From Devosia equisanguinis (GTDB lineage Bacteria; Pseudomonadota; Alphaproteobacteria; Rhizobiales; Devosiaceae): 11,474 nucleotides of DNA. Both the position numbers and the translations under genes were made by a program. Every line of letters begins with the position of its first letter. The first letter of the stretch is position 1. Below the pieces are notes generated by a model, which saw nothing but the letters and a program-made list of their open reading frames with translations, was not told where the DNA came from and searched no databases. The stretch spans positions 1 to 11,474 of the forward strand of contig CAMDAL010000106.1 of assembly GCA_945888565.1 (NCBI GenBank). The letters are read 5' to 3'. Shown in pieces: positions 1-6,486 of the stretch.

Positions 1-594
1 CGCCAGCGCAGCGATGCCGTCGCTGCTGGCGACAAGGTGTGCAACCGTCGCATCGTCGCCCAGCCGGGCGACCGCGCCGTCGAGCTCGGCAAGGATCGCG
101 TCGCCGCCGCTATAGACATCGAGCAGCGTGCCGGCGATCGCGCCCTTGCTCGACTCGCCGAAGACGATGGTGCCGTCCTTGTCGGTGATGAGCGAGGTAT
201 CGTAGGTGTCGGAAATTCGTGCCGTTGCCCCCCAGGTCGAGTCGAACCAGGCCGGATTGGGCGTGATGTAGGTGTTGATATAGGCCTCGGTCCACGTCGC
301 CTCGTCAGCGGTGGATTCCCCCAACCCGAGCACGACCGACTCGATCGCCGCCCTGATGGCCTTCTGCCCGCGATCGGCATCGATGGCGTTCATCTCCTCG
401 CTCATCATGTGCATGACGAGGAACACCAGGGCGCAGACGCCCGCGTAAACCACGGCGGTGGGGATGGCGACCCAAACGGCAAAGCTGCGCAGCGGGCTGC
501 CCGCCAGAGCCTGCAAGCCCCGTCGAATGCTGCGGCCGGCACCGCGCTCGGCCGGGCCAGCTATATGATCGGTGGCTTCAGGCAATGACTGCAC
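1..594 (-). CDS. CHASE4-domain membrane sensor, 5' part (probably a c-di-GMP signalling protein)
   Basis: This is the first 198 codons of a gene whose 3' end lies outside the window. It reads without a stop from a GTG at 594. A stop codon lies in frame upstream, so the start is this GTG or the TTG at 585; neither has a clear ribosome binding site. A basic, cytoplasmic N-terminus (about residues 1-36) precedes one hydrophobic helix (about 38-63). An extracytoplasmic domain follows with WTEAYINTYITPNPAWF (101-117), SDTYD (128-132) and ITDKDGTIVFGES (136-148). That pattern is typical of the CHASE4 sensor domain, which in Rhizobiales is usually followed by a second helix and GGDEF/EAL domains. 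The output domain is not visible, so c-di-GMP turnover is inferred from the family and from the divergent GGDEF gene. A histidine kinase output is the main alternative. Confidence 0.75.
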   Translation of the reverse strand, partial: MQSLPEATDHIAGPAERGAGRSIRRGLQALAGSPLRSFAVWVAIPTAVVYAGVCALVFLVMHMMSEEMNAIDADRGQKAIRAAIESVVLGLGESTADEATWTEAYINTYITPNPAWFDSTWGATARISDTYDTSLITDKDGTIVFGESSKGAIAGTLLDVYSGGDAILAELDGAVARLGDDATVAHLVASSDGIAALA

Positions 595-632
595 CGGTGC
601 GGAAAGGCATGGCGGACGCTACGGAACGCGGC

Positions 633-647
633 TTAACGCAGGCTTAA
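633..647. promoter_or_regulatory. CtrA-box-like site TTAA-N7-TTAA
   Basis: The sequence TTAACGCAGGCTTAA has two TTAA half-sites separated by exactly seven bases, the arrangement of the full CtrA binding site in alphaproteobacteria (TTAA-N7-TTAA, often TTAAC first). It lies 39 bp upstream of the GTG start of the minus-strand CHASE4 gene. TTAA is rare in DNA this rich in GC, so perfect spacing is unlikely by chance, but binding is inferred only. Confidence 0.45.
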
Positions 648-730
648 ATCCAGCTTGCAAGCATCGGGCGAGGCCGCTGGAAACAAAGGGTGGTTAACGC
701 TGTCATCTCGCTCTGGCGCGTGGTGCGACA

Positions 731-760
731 TTGGCAGCCGGCGCTAACCCGCGGTTAAAC
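731..760 (+). promoter_or_regulatory. Possible sigma70-type promoter of the GAF-GGDEF gene
   Basis: TTGGCA (731-736, five of six matches to a -35 box) is followed after 18 bp by TTAAAC (755-760, three of six matches to a -10 box). This would place a start near 767, about 40 bp ahead of the ATG. The -10 element coincides with the second CtrA-like site, an arrangement often seen where a regulator represses. The spacing is slightly long and the -10 is weak, so this is tentative. Confidence 0.25.
744..758. promoter_or_regulatory. Second CtrA-like site, CTAA-N7-TTAA
   Basis: CTAACCCGCGGTTAA keeps the seven-base spacing with one mismatch in the left half-site. It is also an inverted repeat, TAACC-CGC-GGTTA. 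It lies about 50 bp ahead of the GAF-GGDEF start. A single TTAAC half-site at 694-698 lies between it and the site at 633-647. Regulation by CtrA is inferred from the pattern alone. Confidence 0.35.
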
Positions 761-807
761 AGCACGACCTACGGTCTACCAACGCAACCGAGGTCCGGGA
801 GACGACG

Positions 808-2040
808 ATGATCGCTGCGCAAACGATCGCCGAGGCTGGCCCCGAAACCGAGCGCCTCGAGAAACTCGAGCAGTACGACATACTGGATACGCCCAACGAA
901 GAGTCGTTCGACCGGGTGGCCCGGCTGATCAGCCAGATCTTCGGCGTCGAGATCGGCATCGTCTCGATGATCGATGGTCACCGCCAGTGGTACAAGGCGA
1001 TCCAGGGGATGATCGCCCGTGAAACCAGCCTGTCCGAAACCTTCTGTCGGTACACCATGCAGGGCGACAAGCCCATGATCGTACCGGACGCTACCCAGGA
1101 TCCGCGCTTCGCCGACAACCCGATGGTTACCGGCGAGCCGGGCGTGCGATTCTATGCCGGGGTGCCGCTGCGCACCCGCGACGGCTTCAACCTTGGAACG
1201 CTGTGCGCCATCGACACCAAGCCGCGGGAGTTCGGCAGCAAGGACATTGCCATCCTCGAAGACCTGGCGCGCGTCGTCATCCACGATCTCGAACTGTCGC
1301 AGCAGGCTGCCGTGGATACGCTGACCGGGGCGCTGTCACGCGCCGCCTTCAAGGCCGAGGCGCGTCGGCACCTCGCGCTGGCCAGCCGATCCGGCGAGGA
1401 TGCGGCCCTCATCTGCTTCGACCTCGATCACTTCAAGTCGATCAACGACACGCAGGGCCATCCGGCGGGCGACAAGGTGCTGGCTGCCGTCGGCGAAGTG
1501 TGCCGCGAACACCTGCGTGGCTCCGACTTCATCGGCCGGCTCGGCGGCGAGGAATTCGCCATCCTGCTGCCCAAGACCGATATTGACGGCGGCGTTCAGG
1601 TGGCGGGCAAGCTGCGCGAGGCCATTGCTGCGCTGAGCACGGAGTTCGAATTCGGCATCTCGGCCAGTTTCGGCGTCGCCGGACGCGGCGGCAAGTTCGA
1701 CCAGATCGACGCGTTGCTGGAACGTGCCGACCAGGCGATGTACGCAGCCAAGCGCAACGGCCGCAACCAGGTGGTCAGCGAAGCGGGTGCCACTGCCGCT
1801 CCTGCCGCACCGCGACGGCGCGTGCTGAAGGCTGGCAAGATCCGCAACCTCAACGGCCGCACGAGTCTCGATTGCACCGTCCGCTCGATCGGCGACGACG
1901 GAGCCACCCTCAGCGTCTCCTCGCCCCTCGGCATCCCGGACGACTTCGTCCTCGCCATCCCAGGCGACCACTTCGAATCCCCCTGCCACGTCACCGGCCG
2001 CTCCGAACACGCCGTAGAAGTGCGCTTCAACCGTCAGTAG
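808..2040 (+). CDS. Diguanylate cyclase with N-terminal GAF and C-terminal PilZ-like domain
   Basis: A soluble 410-residue protein predicted to make cyclic di-GMP from two GTP. The GAF domain spans about residues 20-165 and includes LSETFCRYTM and FYAGVPLRTRDGFNLGTLCA. The GGDEF domain spans about 168-325: it opens with DTLTG (170-174), has the metal and substrate region FDLDHFKSIND (204-214), and an intact active-site loop GGEEF (246-250). An RxxD motif (RGSD, 237-240) lies five residues before the loop, the normal place for the product-inhibition I-site. A linker of Ala and Pro leads to a C-terminal stretch (about 335-410) resembling the PilZ domains of Rhizobiales (RRRVLKAGKI, then LDCTVRSIGDDGATL). 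Its second c-di-GMP motif is degenerate, lacking the expected Asp/Asn and Ser of [DN]xSxxG. No signal peptide or membrane helix is present. The ATG has a GGGAG ribosome binding site. Catalytic activity is well supported; the PilZ call is less certain. Confidence 0.92.
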   Translation: MIAAQTIAEAGPETERLEKLEQYDILDTPNEESFDRVARLISQIFGVEIGIVSMIDGHRQWYKAIQGMIARETSLSETFCRYTMQGDKPMIVPDATQDPRFADNPMVTGEPGVRFYAGVPLRTRDGFNLGTLCAIDTKPREFGSKDIAILEDLARVVIHDLELSQQAAVDTLTGALSRAAFKAEARRHLALASRSGEDAALICFDLDHFKSINDTQGHPAGDKVLAAVGEVCREHLRGSDFIGRLGGEEFAILLPKTDIDGGVQVAGKLREAIAALSTEFEFGISASFGVAGRGGKFDQIDALLERADQAMYAAKRNGRNQVVSEAGATAAPAAPRRRVLKAGKIRNLNGRTSLDCTVRSIGDDGATLSVSSPLGIPDDFVLAIPGDHFESPCHVTGRSEHAVEVRFNRQ

Positions 2041-2048
2041 GGCGTGTT

Positions 2049-2069
2049 GCCGGCGGCTACTCCGCCGGC
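2049..2069. terminator. Hairpin between convergent genes
   Basis: GCCGGCGG (2049-2056), a five-base loop and CCGCCGGC (2062-2069) form a perfect 8-bp GC-rich stem. The stem sits between the GGDEF gene stop (2040) and the convergent preA, and it includes the last codons and stop of preA. Neither side has a T-tract, so it is not a classic intrinsic terminator. It could still stop or protect both transcripts. Confidence 0.35.
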
Positions 2070-3379
2070 TCGACCGCAGTCTTGCGCATCGGGTTGTTGG
2101 GGTGCGTCGTCCAGTTGGCGTAGTTCGGCTCGACCACCTTCTTGGTCCGCTCATCGAGCATGCCGGGCTCGAGCTGGATCATGGTGATGCAGTCTTCCAC
2201 CGGGCAGACGTTGACGCACAGGTTGCAGCCGACGCACTCGTCGTCCATCACCTCGAAGTGCCGCACGCCATCCTTCTGCTTGGTGATCGCCTGGTGCGAG
2301 GTGTCCTCGCAGGCGATGTGGCAGCGGCCGCACTTGATGCACTTGTCCTGGTCGATCTTCGCCTTGGTGATGTAGTTGAGGTTGAGATACTGCCAGTCGG
2401 TGACGTTGCGCACCGCACGGCCGCTGAAGTCGTCGAGGGTGGCGTAGCCCTTTTCGTCCATCCAGTTGGACAGCCCCGAGATCATCTCCTCGACGATCTT
2501 GAAGCCGTAGACCATCGCGGCGGTGCAGACCTGCACGTTGCCAGCCCCGAGCGCCATGAACTCGGCCGCATCGCGCCAGGTGGTGACGCCGCCGATGCCG
2601 GAGATCGGCAGGCCGTAGGTCTCGGGGTCGCGGGCGATCTCGGCGACCATGTGGAGCGCGATGGGCTTCGCCGCCGGGCCGCAATAGCCGCCATGGGTGC
2701 CCTTGCCATCGATGGTGGGCATCGGCGCCATCAGGTCGAGATCGACATTGGTGATCGAGTTGATGGTGTTGATGAGGCTGACCGCATCGGTGCCGCCGTT
2801 CTTGGCCGCCCGCGCCGGGCGGCGCACATCGGTGACGTTGGGCGTCAGCTTGGTGATCACCGGCATGCGCGAGTACTGCTTGCACCAGCGCACGACCATC
2901 TCGACATATTCCGGCACCTGACCGACGGCCGCGCCCATGCCGCGCTCGCTCATGCCGTGCGGGCAGCCGAAGTTCAGCTCGATGCCGTCGGCTTCGGTCT
3001 CTTCGACCAGCGGCAGGATGGCTTTCCAGGCATCCTCCTCGCAGGGGACCATGATGGAAACGACGACCGCACGATCAGGCCAGTTCTTCTTGACCTGCTT
3101 GATCTCCTGCAGGTTGAGCTGCAGCGAGCGGTCGGTGATCAGCTCGATGTTGTTGAAGCCCATCAGGCGGCGGTCGCCCGACCAGATCGCGCCATAGCGC
3201 GGGCCGTTGACGTTGACCACCGGCGGGCCTTCCTCGCCGAGGGTCTTCCAGACCACGCCGCCCCAGCCCGCCTTGAAGGCGCGCTCGACATTGTAGGCCT
3301 TGTCGGTCGGCGGCGCCGAAGCCAGCCAGAACGGGTTGGGCGACTTGATGCCAACGAAGTTGTTGCGGATGTCAGCCAT
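2057..3379 (-). CDS. preA: NAD-dependent dihydropyrimidine dehydrogenase, catalytic subunit PreA
   Basis: A cytoplasmic 440-residue subunit that reduces uracil and thymine to their 5,6-dihydro forms, the first step of reductive pyrimidine catabolism. Residues 1 to about 310 form the FMN-binding, dihydroorotate-dehydrogenase-like barrel. The signature NFGCPHGMSERGMG (136-149) carries Cys139, which corresponds to the catalytic Cys of mammalian dihydropyrimidine dehydrogenase. The C-terminus holds two 4Fe-4S sets of spacing CxxCxxCxxxC: Cys347/350/353/357 and Cys382/385/388/392, the last followed by Pro. Length and domain order match the family. I chose the ATG at 3379 because GAGGAAG lies just ahead of it and homologues begin MADIRNNFVGIKSPNPFW; the open frame runs further upstream, but only through sequence belonging to preT. 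It starts 11 bp after preT ends, so the two are almost surely co-transcribed. Confidence 0.96.
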   Translation of the reverse strand: MADIRNNFVGIKSPNPFWLASAPPTDKAYNVERAFKAGWGGVVWKTLGEEGPPVVNVNGPRYGAIWSGDRRLMGFNNIELITDRSLQLNLQEIKQVKKNWPDRAVVVSIMVPCEEDAWKAILPLVEETEADGIELNFGCPHGMSERGMGAAVGQVPEYVEMVVRWCKQYSRMPVITKLTPNVTDVRRPARAAKNGGTDAVSLINTINSITNVDLDLMAPMPTIDGKGTHGGYCGPAAKPIALHMVAEIARDPETYGLPISGIGGVTTWRDAAEFMALGAGNVQVCTAAMVYGFKIVEEMISGLSNWMDEKGYATLDDFSGRAVRNVTDWQYLNLNYITKAKIDQDKCIKCGRCHIACEDTSHQAITKQKDGVRHFEVMDDECVGCNLCVNVCPVEDCITMIQLEPGMLDERTKKVVEPNYANWTTHPNNPMRKTAVEPAE

Positions 3380-3390
3380 GGCGTTCTTCC

Positions 3391-4728
3391 TCAGCCCATC
3401 AGGTAGCGGTTGATGCTTTCGGCGGCGTCGCGGCCCTCTGCCACGGCCGTGACCGTGAGATCGTCGCCGCCGGTGGCGCAGTCGCCGCCGGCCCAGACGT
3501 CGGGCAGCGAGGTGCGGCCTTCTGCATCGACCTCGATCTTGCCGCCGGCCAGCATCACGCCTTCGCCGTCGGAGGCCAGGGTCTGGCCGATGGCCTTCAT
3601 CACCTGGTCGCACTCGATCAGCACGGTCTCGCCGGTGCCGACGAGCTTGCCGTCAGCCATGGTGGTGTATTCGAGCTCGATGCCGGCGAGCTTGCCGTTC
3701 TCGACCACGACGCGCTTCGGCGCCATCCAGTGGCGAATGGTGACGCCCTTCGAGGCCGCCAGGTCCTGCTCGAACTCCGAGGCGTTCATCGCCTCCTTGC
3801 CGCGGCGGTAGACCATGGTGACCTGCTCGGCGCCCAGCAGCTTCGATTGCACCGCGGCATCGATGGCGGTCATGCCGCCACCGATCACCACGACGCGGCG
3901 GCCGACCGGCAGTGCGGAGACGTCGGAAGACTGGCGCAGCTCGGCAATGAAATCGACGGCATTGACCACCCCCTCGGCGGTCTCGCCTTCGGCGCGCAGC
4001 GCATTGACGCCGCGCAGGCCCATGCCGAGGAACACCGCATCATATGTCTCGCGCAGTTCGGCCAGGGTGAAATCCTGCCCCAGCACCTTGCCGGTCTGGA
4101 TGTCGATGCCGCCGATGGCGGTGACATAGTCGACCTCGGCCTGAGCGAAGCCGTCCGGGGTCTTGTAGCTGGCGATGCCGTATTCGTTGAGGCCCCCGGC
4201 CTTGGGGCGGGCATCGAACATCACGACGGAATGGCCATGCATCGACAGCCGATGCGCTGCGGCAAGGCCCGCCGGTCCGGCGCCAACGATGGCCACCGTC
4301 TTCCCGGTCTCTGCCCCGCGCGCGAAGAACTGCCGGCCCTCGGACATGGCCACATCGGTGGCGTAGCGCTGCAGCTGACCGATCTTCACCGGCTTGCCTT
4401 CGGCTTCCTCGCGGACGCAGGCTTCCTCGCACAACTGCTCGGTCGGGCAGACGCGGGCGCACATGCCGCCGAGGATGTTCTGCTCGAAGATCGTCTCCGC
4501 CGCGCCCAGCGCGTTGCCCGTCGAGATCTCGCGGATGAACAGGGGGATGTCGATGGATGTGGGACACGCCGTCTGGCACGGCGCATCGAAGCAGAAGTAG
4601 CAGCGGTCGGCTTCGACGAACGCCTCGTGCCGGTCGAGTGCCGGATGGAGGTCGGAGAAATTGCGCGCGTAATCGGTCGCGCTCAGTCGCCCCGCCGCGA
4701 TCCCGTCCTTGAGCATTCCCTCGCCCAT
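3391..4728 (-). CDS. preT: NAD-dependent dihydropyrimidine dehydrogenase, electron-transfer subunit PreT
   Basis: A 445-residue flavoprotein of the GltD-like family that takes electrons from NAD(P)H through FAD and iron-sulfur centres to PreA. The N-terminal domain carries the cysteines of two 4Fe-4S clusters: Cys43, Cys46, Cys51 and Cys55 (CYFCFDAPC then TACP), and Cys90, Cys94, Cys100 and Cys104. The first dinucleotide-binding motif is VAIVGAGPAGLAAA (145-158, FAD). The second is VVVIGGGMTAIDAA (289-302, NAD(P)H). The FAD-closing motif VWAGGDCATGG lies at 411-421. The ATG at 4728 is preceded by the purine-rich AAGGGAGAGGG; an in-frame ATG at 4797 would add residues unlike the family and would overlap the operator. 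It is the first gene of preT-preA. Later pathway genes (dihydropyrimidinase, beta-ureidopropionase) are not in the window. Confidence 0.95.
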   Translation of the reverse strand: MGEGMLKDGIAAGRLSATDYARNFSDLHPALDRHEAFVEADRCYFCFDAPCQTACPTSIDIPLFIREISTGNALGAAETIFEQNILGGMCARVCPTEQLCEEACVREEAEGKPVKIGQLQRYATDVAMSEGRQFFARGAETGKTVAIVGAGPAGLAAAHRLSMHGHSVVMFDARPKAGGLNEYGIASYKTPDGFAQAEVDYVTAIGGIDIQTGKVLGQDFTLAELRETYDAVFLGMGLRGVNALRAEGETAEGVVNAVDFIAELRQSSDVSALPVGRRVVVIGGGMTAIDAAVQSKLLGAEQVTMVYRRGKEAMNASEFEQDLAASKGVTIRHWMAPKRVVVENGKLAGIELEYTTMADGKLVGTGETVLIECDQVMKAIGQTLASDGEGVMLAGGKIEVDAEGRTSLPDVWAGGDCATGGDDLTVTAVAEGRDAAESINRYLMG

Positions 4729-5083
4729 TCGCGTCCCTCTCCCTTGGAACCATTCCAGACTATGGGAGACGCTAAACCCGCTCGAATTTTTTATCAACTG
4801 GTCAAAATTGGCATTTCACCGCCACATTTGGAGTCCGTTCATACCCGCCGGGTGGAGCATGGCATGCTAAAAAGCAGAAAAATCGCCGCAGCAGCAGGGA
4901 GGCCGCTGATCGGTCAAAAGCCATTGATTCAAAACAACAAAATGTCTCTCTTGCAGGACATTCCTACCGTTGCATCCGCGCAACAGCATTCCCGTAAACA
5001 GCCGTGTTCAGTTTCGGTTCATATTCTCGCCACAGGTCCAAAGCCTTTTGCACCCCGTCGTAAACGTGCGTGAGAAGTGAAGT
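4729..5083. other. Gene-free divergent region, preT to rlpA-like gene
   Basis: These 355 bp separate the divergent preT and rlpA-like genes and are visibly richer in A and T than the flanks, as expected for a promoter region. Besides the RutR-like operator at 4790-4805, I see two lone GANTC sequences (about 4832 and 4924), no commoner than chance would give. I find no convincing -35/-10 pair for the rlpA-like gene. The long plus-strand frame that crosses this stretch is antisense to preT and has no gene-like features. Confidence 0.6.
4790..4805 (-). promoter_or_regulatory. RutR-like operator upstream of preT-preA
   Basis: Read on the preT strand the sequence is TTGACCA-GT-TGATAAA. The RutR consensus in E. 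coli is TTGACCA-NN-TGGTCAA. The left half matches seven of seven bases and the right half five of seven, with correct spacing. It ends 61 bp ahead of the preT start, a usual place for a repressor site. RutR is a TetR-family regulator that responds to uracil or thymine and controls pyrimidine degradation, so its occurrence here is biologically coherent. No rutR gene is in the window. Confidence 0.55.
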
Positions 5084-5443
5084 TTGATTAAGAAAAGCGT
5101 TTTGGTCGCCGCCCTGGCGTTGGGTCTGTTCGCAGTCATCCCCGTCGCCAGTGCAGCCGGCCAGTGCGGTGGAGCCTCGTGGTATGGTCCTGGGTTCCAC
5201 GGCAAGAAGACGGCATCCGGTCAGAAGTTCAACGAGAACGCCATGACTGCCGCCCACAAGACCCTGCCCTTTGGTACGGTGGTGAAGGTCACCGACCAGC
5301 GGACGGGCAAGTTCATCAAGGTAACGATCACCGACCGTGGTCCGTTCCACAAGGGTCGGGTCATCGACCTCAGCAAGGCCGCTGCGGCCAAGCTCGGCAC
5401 CAAGAATTCCGGCGTCGGCAAGGTCTGCCTCGATCGCGTGTAA
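5084..5443 (+). CDS. Short secreted RlpA-like protein (double-psi beta-barrel)
   Basis: A 119-residue protein beginning at TTG, the only possible standard start because an in-frame TGA lies just two codons upstream; GAAGTGAAG ahead of it can serve as ribosome binding site. Residues 1-24 form a signal peptide (IKKS, then a hydrophobic run, then VASA before the cut). The rest is almost entirely an RlpA-type domain: GGASWYGPGFHGKKTASGQKF, TAAHKTLPFGT, and ITDRGPFHKGRVIDLS with the conserved acidic residue of DRGPF. Full-length RlpA is a septal lipoprotein that cleaves denuded peptidoglycan. This version has no C-terminal SPOR domain and no proper lipobox (AGQC has Gln before the Cys), so it should be a soluble periplasmic protein. 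Cys28 and Cys115 could form a disulfide. Lytic activity is possible but not shown. Confidence 0.88.
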   Translation: MIKKSVLVAALALGLFAVIPVASAAGQCGGASWYGPGFHGKKTASGQKFNENAMTAAHKTLPFGTVVKVTDQRTGKFIKVTITDRGPFHKGRVIDLSKAAAAKLGTKNSGVGKVCLDRV

Positions 5444-5463
5444 ACCGCGCGGCGCAAAGTTCA

Positions 5464-5496
5464 GGGGCCGCTCCACCCGAAGGAGCGGCCCCTTTC
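5464..5496 (+). terminator. Rho-independent terminator of the rlpA-like gene
   Basis: GGGGCCGCTCC (5464-5474), loop ACCCGAA and GGAGCGGCCCC (5482-5492) form a perfect 11-bp stem followed by TTTC and a further T-rich stretch. It starts 20 bp after the rlpA-like stop. It may also serve the convergent minus-strand gene that ends at 5508, although the T-tract on that side is poor. Confidence 0.85.
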
Positions 5497-5507
5497 GATT
5501 TCCGGAG

Positions 5508-5726
5508 TCAGCCGTCGTTGGCGGCATTCAGTTCCGGAGGGGTCAGTCCGTCGCCTTCGGGATCGAGCGGTGTAACTGGCGGCTCATCCCGCGACGCCCC
5601 GGTCACTGCGTCTATGGCGATCGCCATCTGCCCGAAATCCAGGTCGGCGACGCGAACGACGCCCTGCTGGCTTGCCGCCTGCGCCAGGGCGTTGGCGATG
5701 ATTTCGATGCGCGGCTCAGTTGCCAT
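5508..5726 (-). CDS. Small acidic protein of unknown function
   Basis: A 72-residue protein of no family I recognise. The first 40 residues (MATEPRIEIIANALAQAAS, then VVRVADLDFGQMAIAIDAV) look folded, with a helix followed by a probable beta element. The tail is rich in Pro, Asp and Glu and is likely disordered. No membrane helix or signal peptide is present. Its ATG lies within the last codons of the upstream gene, an 11-bp overlap that suggests translational coupling. It is the last gene of the minus-strand run and ends close to the terminator hairpin. Support comes from the overlap and typical codon use; function is unknown. Confidence 0.6.
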   Translation of the reverse strand: MATEPRIEIIANALAQAASQQGVVRVADLDFGQMAIAIDAVTGASRDEPPVTPLDPEGDGLTPPELNAANDG

Positions 5727-5862
5727 CGATCCTGATCCCCTGTTCGTCCACCCTGATCTCGAGGCTTGGCTGCTGGTTCTGCTGGTAGACGATGTATCCA
5801 ACAAGGCCCACCGCCAGCACGGCGAGCACCGCGACGGCGAAATAGAGCGAGTTTCTGGTCAT
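5716..5862 (-). CDS. Small single-pass membrane protein of unknown function
   Basis: A 48-residue protein: a short N-terminus (MTRNS), one strongly hydrophobic helix (about 6-26), then a soluble tail QQPSLEIRVDEQGIRIDGN. The tail alternates charged and hydrophobic residues, as in a beta hairpin. I chose the ATG at 5862 because it places the helix at the N-terminus; an ATG at 5877 would add five residues. The gene starts about 50 bp after phnN ends and overlaps the next small gene by 11 bp, so the two probably act together. Similar anchor-plus-short-tail proteins occur in Rhizobiales as uncharacterised proteins. Function is unknown. Confidence 0.6.
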   Translation of the reverse strand: MTRNSLYFAVAVLAVLAVGLVGYIVYQQNQQPSLEIRVDEQGIRIDGN

Positions 5863-5891
5863 TGTGCCGGGTTCCATGAGTTGCGAAGGGC

Positions 5892-5916
5892 AACGCACGA
5901 ACCAGCAGAAAGTTCA
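5892..5916 (-). promoter_or_regulatory. Possible EcfG-type stress promoter before the two small genes
   Basis: On the minus strand TGAAC is followed after 16 bp by CGTT. The general stress sigma factor EcfG of alphaproteobacteria recognises GGAAC-N16/17-CGTT, so there is one mismatch. The -10 element lies 30 bp ahead of the 48-residue gene, and the -35 element overlaps the phnN stop. Short motifs like this arise often by chance, so this is a weak call. Confidence 0.2.
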
Positions 5917-6486
5917 AAGCGCGGTATGGCCCGGCGCCGCCAAACGCTGAACGGCCTCTACAAAAGCGGCAATCCCGTCTTCCAGACTGCCCGAGTTGTC
6001 GATTGAGACGGCCTCGACGCCCGCTGGAATCGGCGCGCCTTCGCGCTGGAGACGGGCCGCAATGTCACCGGCGGTTTCGCGGCCACGGCCGGCGAGGCGC
6101 TGCGCCCGCACTTCCGGCGTCGCCGTCACCAGCAGGACCACGCAGCGCGGGTATTTTTCGAGCGCCCGTTCAATGACCTTGCGTGAGGTGTTGACTACGA
6201 CGACACGGCCTTCGGCCATCGCCGCCTCGATGGCGGCGGGGACGCCGTAGCAAAGGCCGTGCGCCTCCCAGTCGAGGGCAAAGGCACCGCGCAGTTTCTC
6301 GAGGTTGAAGCCGTTTCGATCGAGGGTGTCATGGTCCTCGAGTTCGGCCATGGCCTCGCGCGTCACCACCCGGCGGGGGAAGACAAAGCGGTCATCACCG
6401 GCCAACGCCGCCTTTGCTGCGCCCAGCAGCGTATCCTTGCCGGCGCCCGATGGCCCGACGACGAGGGCGAGGGCACCTTGGCGCAT
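5914..6486 (-). CDS. phnN: Ribose 1,5-bisphosphate phosphokinase PhnN
   Basis: A 190-residue cytoplasmic kinase that phosphorylates ribose 1,5-bisphosphate with ATP to give PRPP, the last step of the C-P lyase route of phosphonate use. It is a guanylate-kinase-like P-loop protein: the Walker A motif GPSGAGKDTL lies at 11-20, and the family motif WEAHGLCYGVP at 73-83. VVVNTSRKVI (96-105) and VTATPEVRAQRLAGRGRE (120-137) follow. The length is normal for PhnN. The ATG at 6486 shares its A with the phnM stop (TGATG), which strongly favours it over an ATG nine codons upstream. It is the third gene of DUF1045-phnM-phnN. Confidence 0.93.
   Translation of the reverse strand: MRQGALALVVGPSGAGKDTLLGAAKAALAGDDRFVFPRRVVTREAMAELEDHDTLDRNGFNLEKLRGAFALDWEAHGLCYGVPAAIEAAMAEGRVVVVNTSRKVIERALEKYPRCVVLLVTATPEVRAQRLAGRGRETAGDIAARLQREGAPIPAGVEAVSIDNSGSLEDGIAAFVEAVQRLAAPGHTAL

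Noticed and set aside
37..588. 183-codon plus-strand open frame at the window start
   Set aside because: The minus strand here reads as a CHASE4 domain with a membrane helix, which is much stronger evidence. The plus frame is a shadow.
2102..3406. 434-codon plus-strand open frame antisense to preA
   Set aside because: Same reason: it mirrors preA nearly end to end, and its composition (Asp, Leu, His, Arg, Ala) is that of a shadow frame.
3380..3613. 78-codon N-terminal extension of preA
   Set aside because: The extension is Arg-rich shadow sequence inside preT. The internal ATG at 3379 has a good ribosome binding site and matches the family start.
4911..4920. Second RutR half-site (CGGTCAA)
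   Set aside because: The partner half-site is absent, and it lies about 190 bp from preT.
4969..4984. Inverted repeat GTTGC-N6-GCAAC ahead of the rlpA-like gene
   Set aside because: The arms are only five bases, so it is expected by chance, and there is no associated promoter element.
3730..5073. 447-codon plus-strand open frame antisense to preT
   Set aside because: It is the complement of a well-supported gene in GC-rich DNA where stops are rare. The product is rich in Arg, His, Gly and Asp with no recognisable domain.
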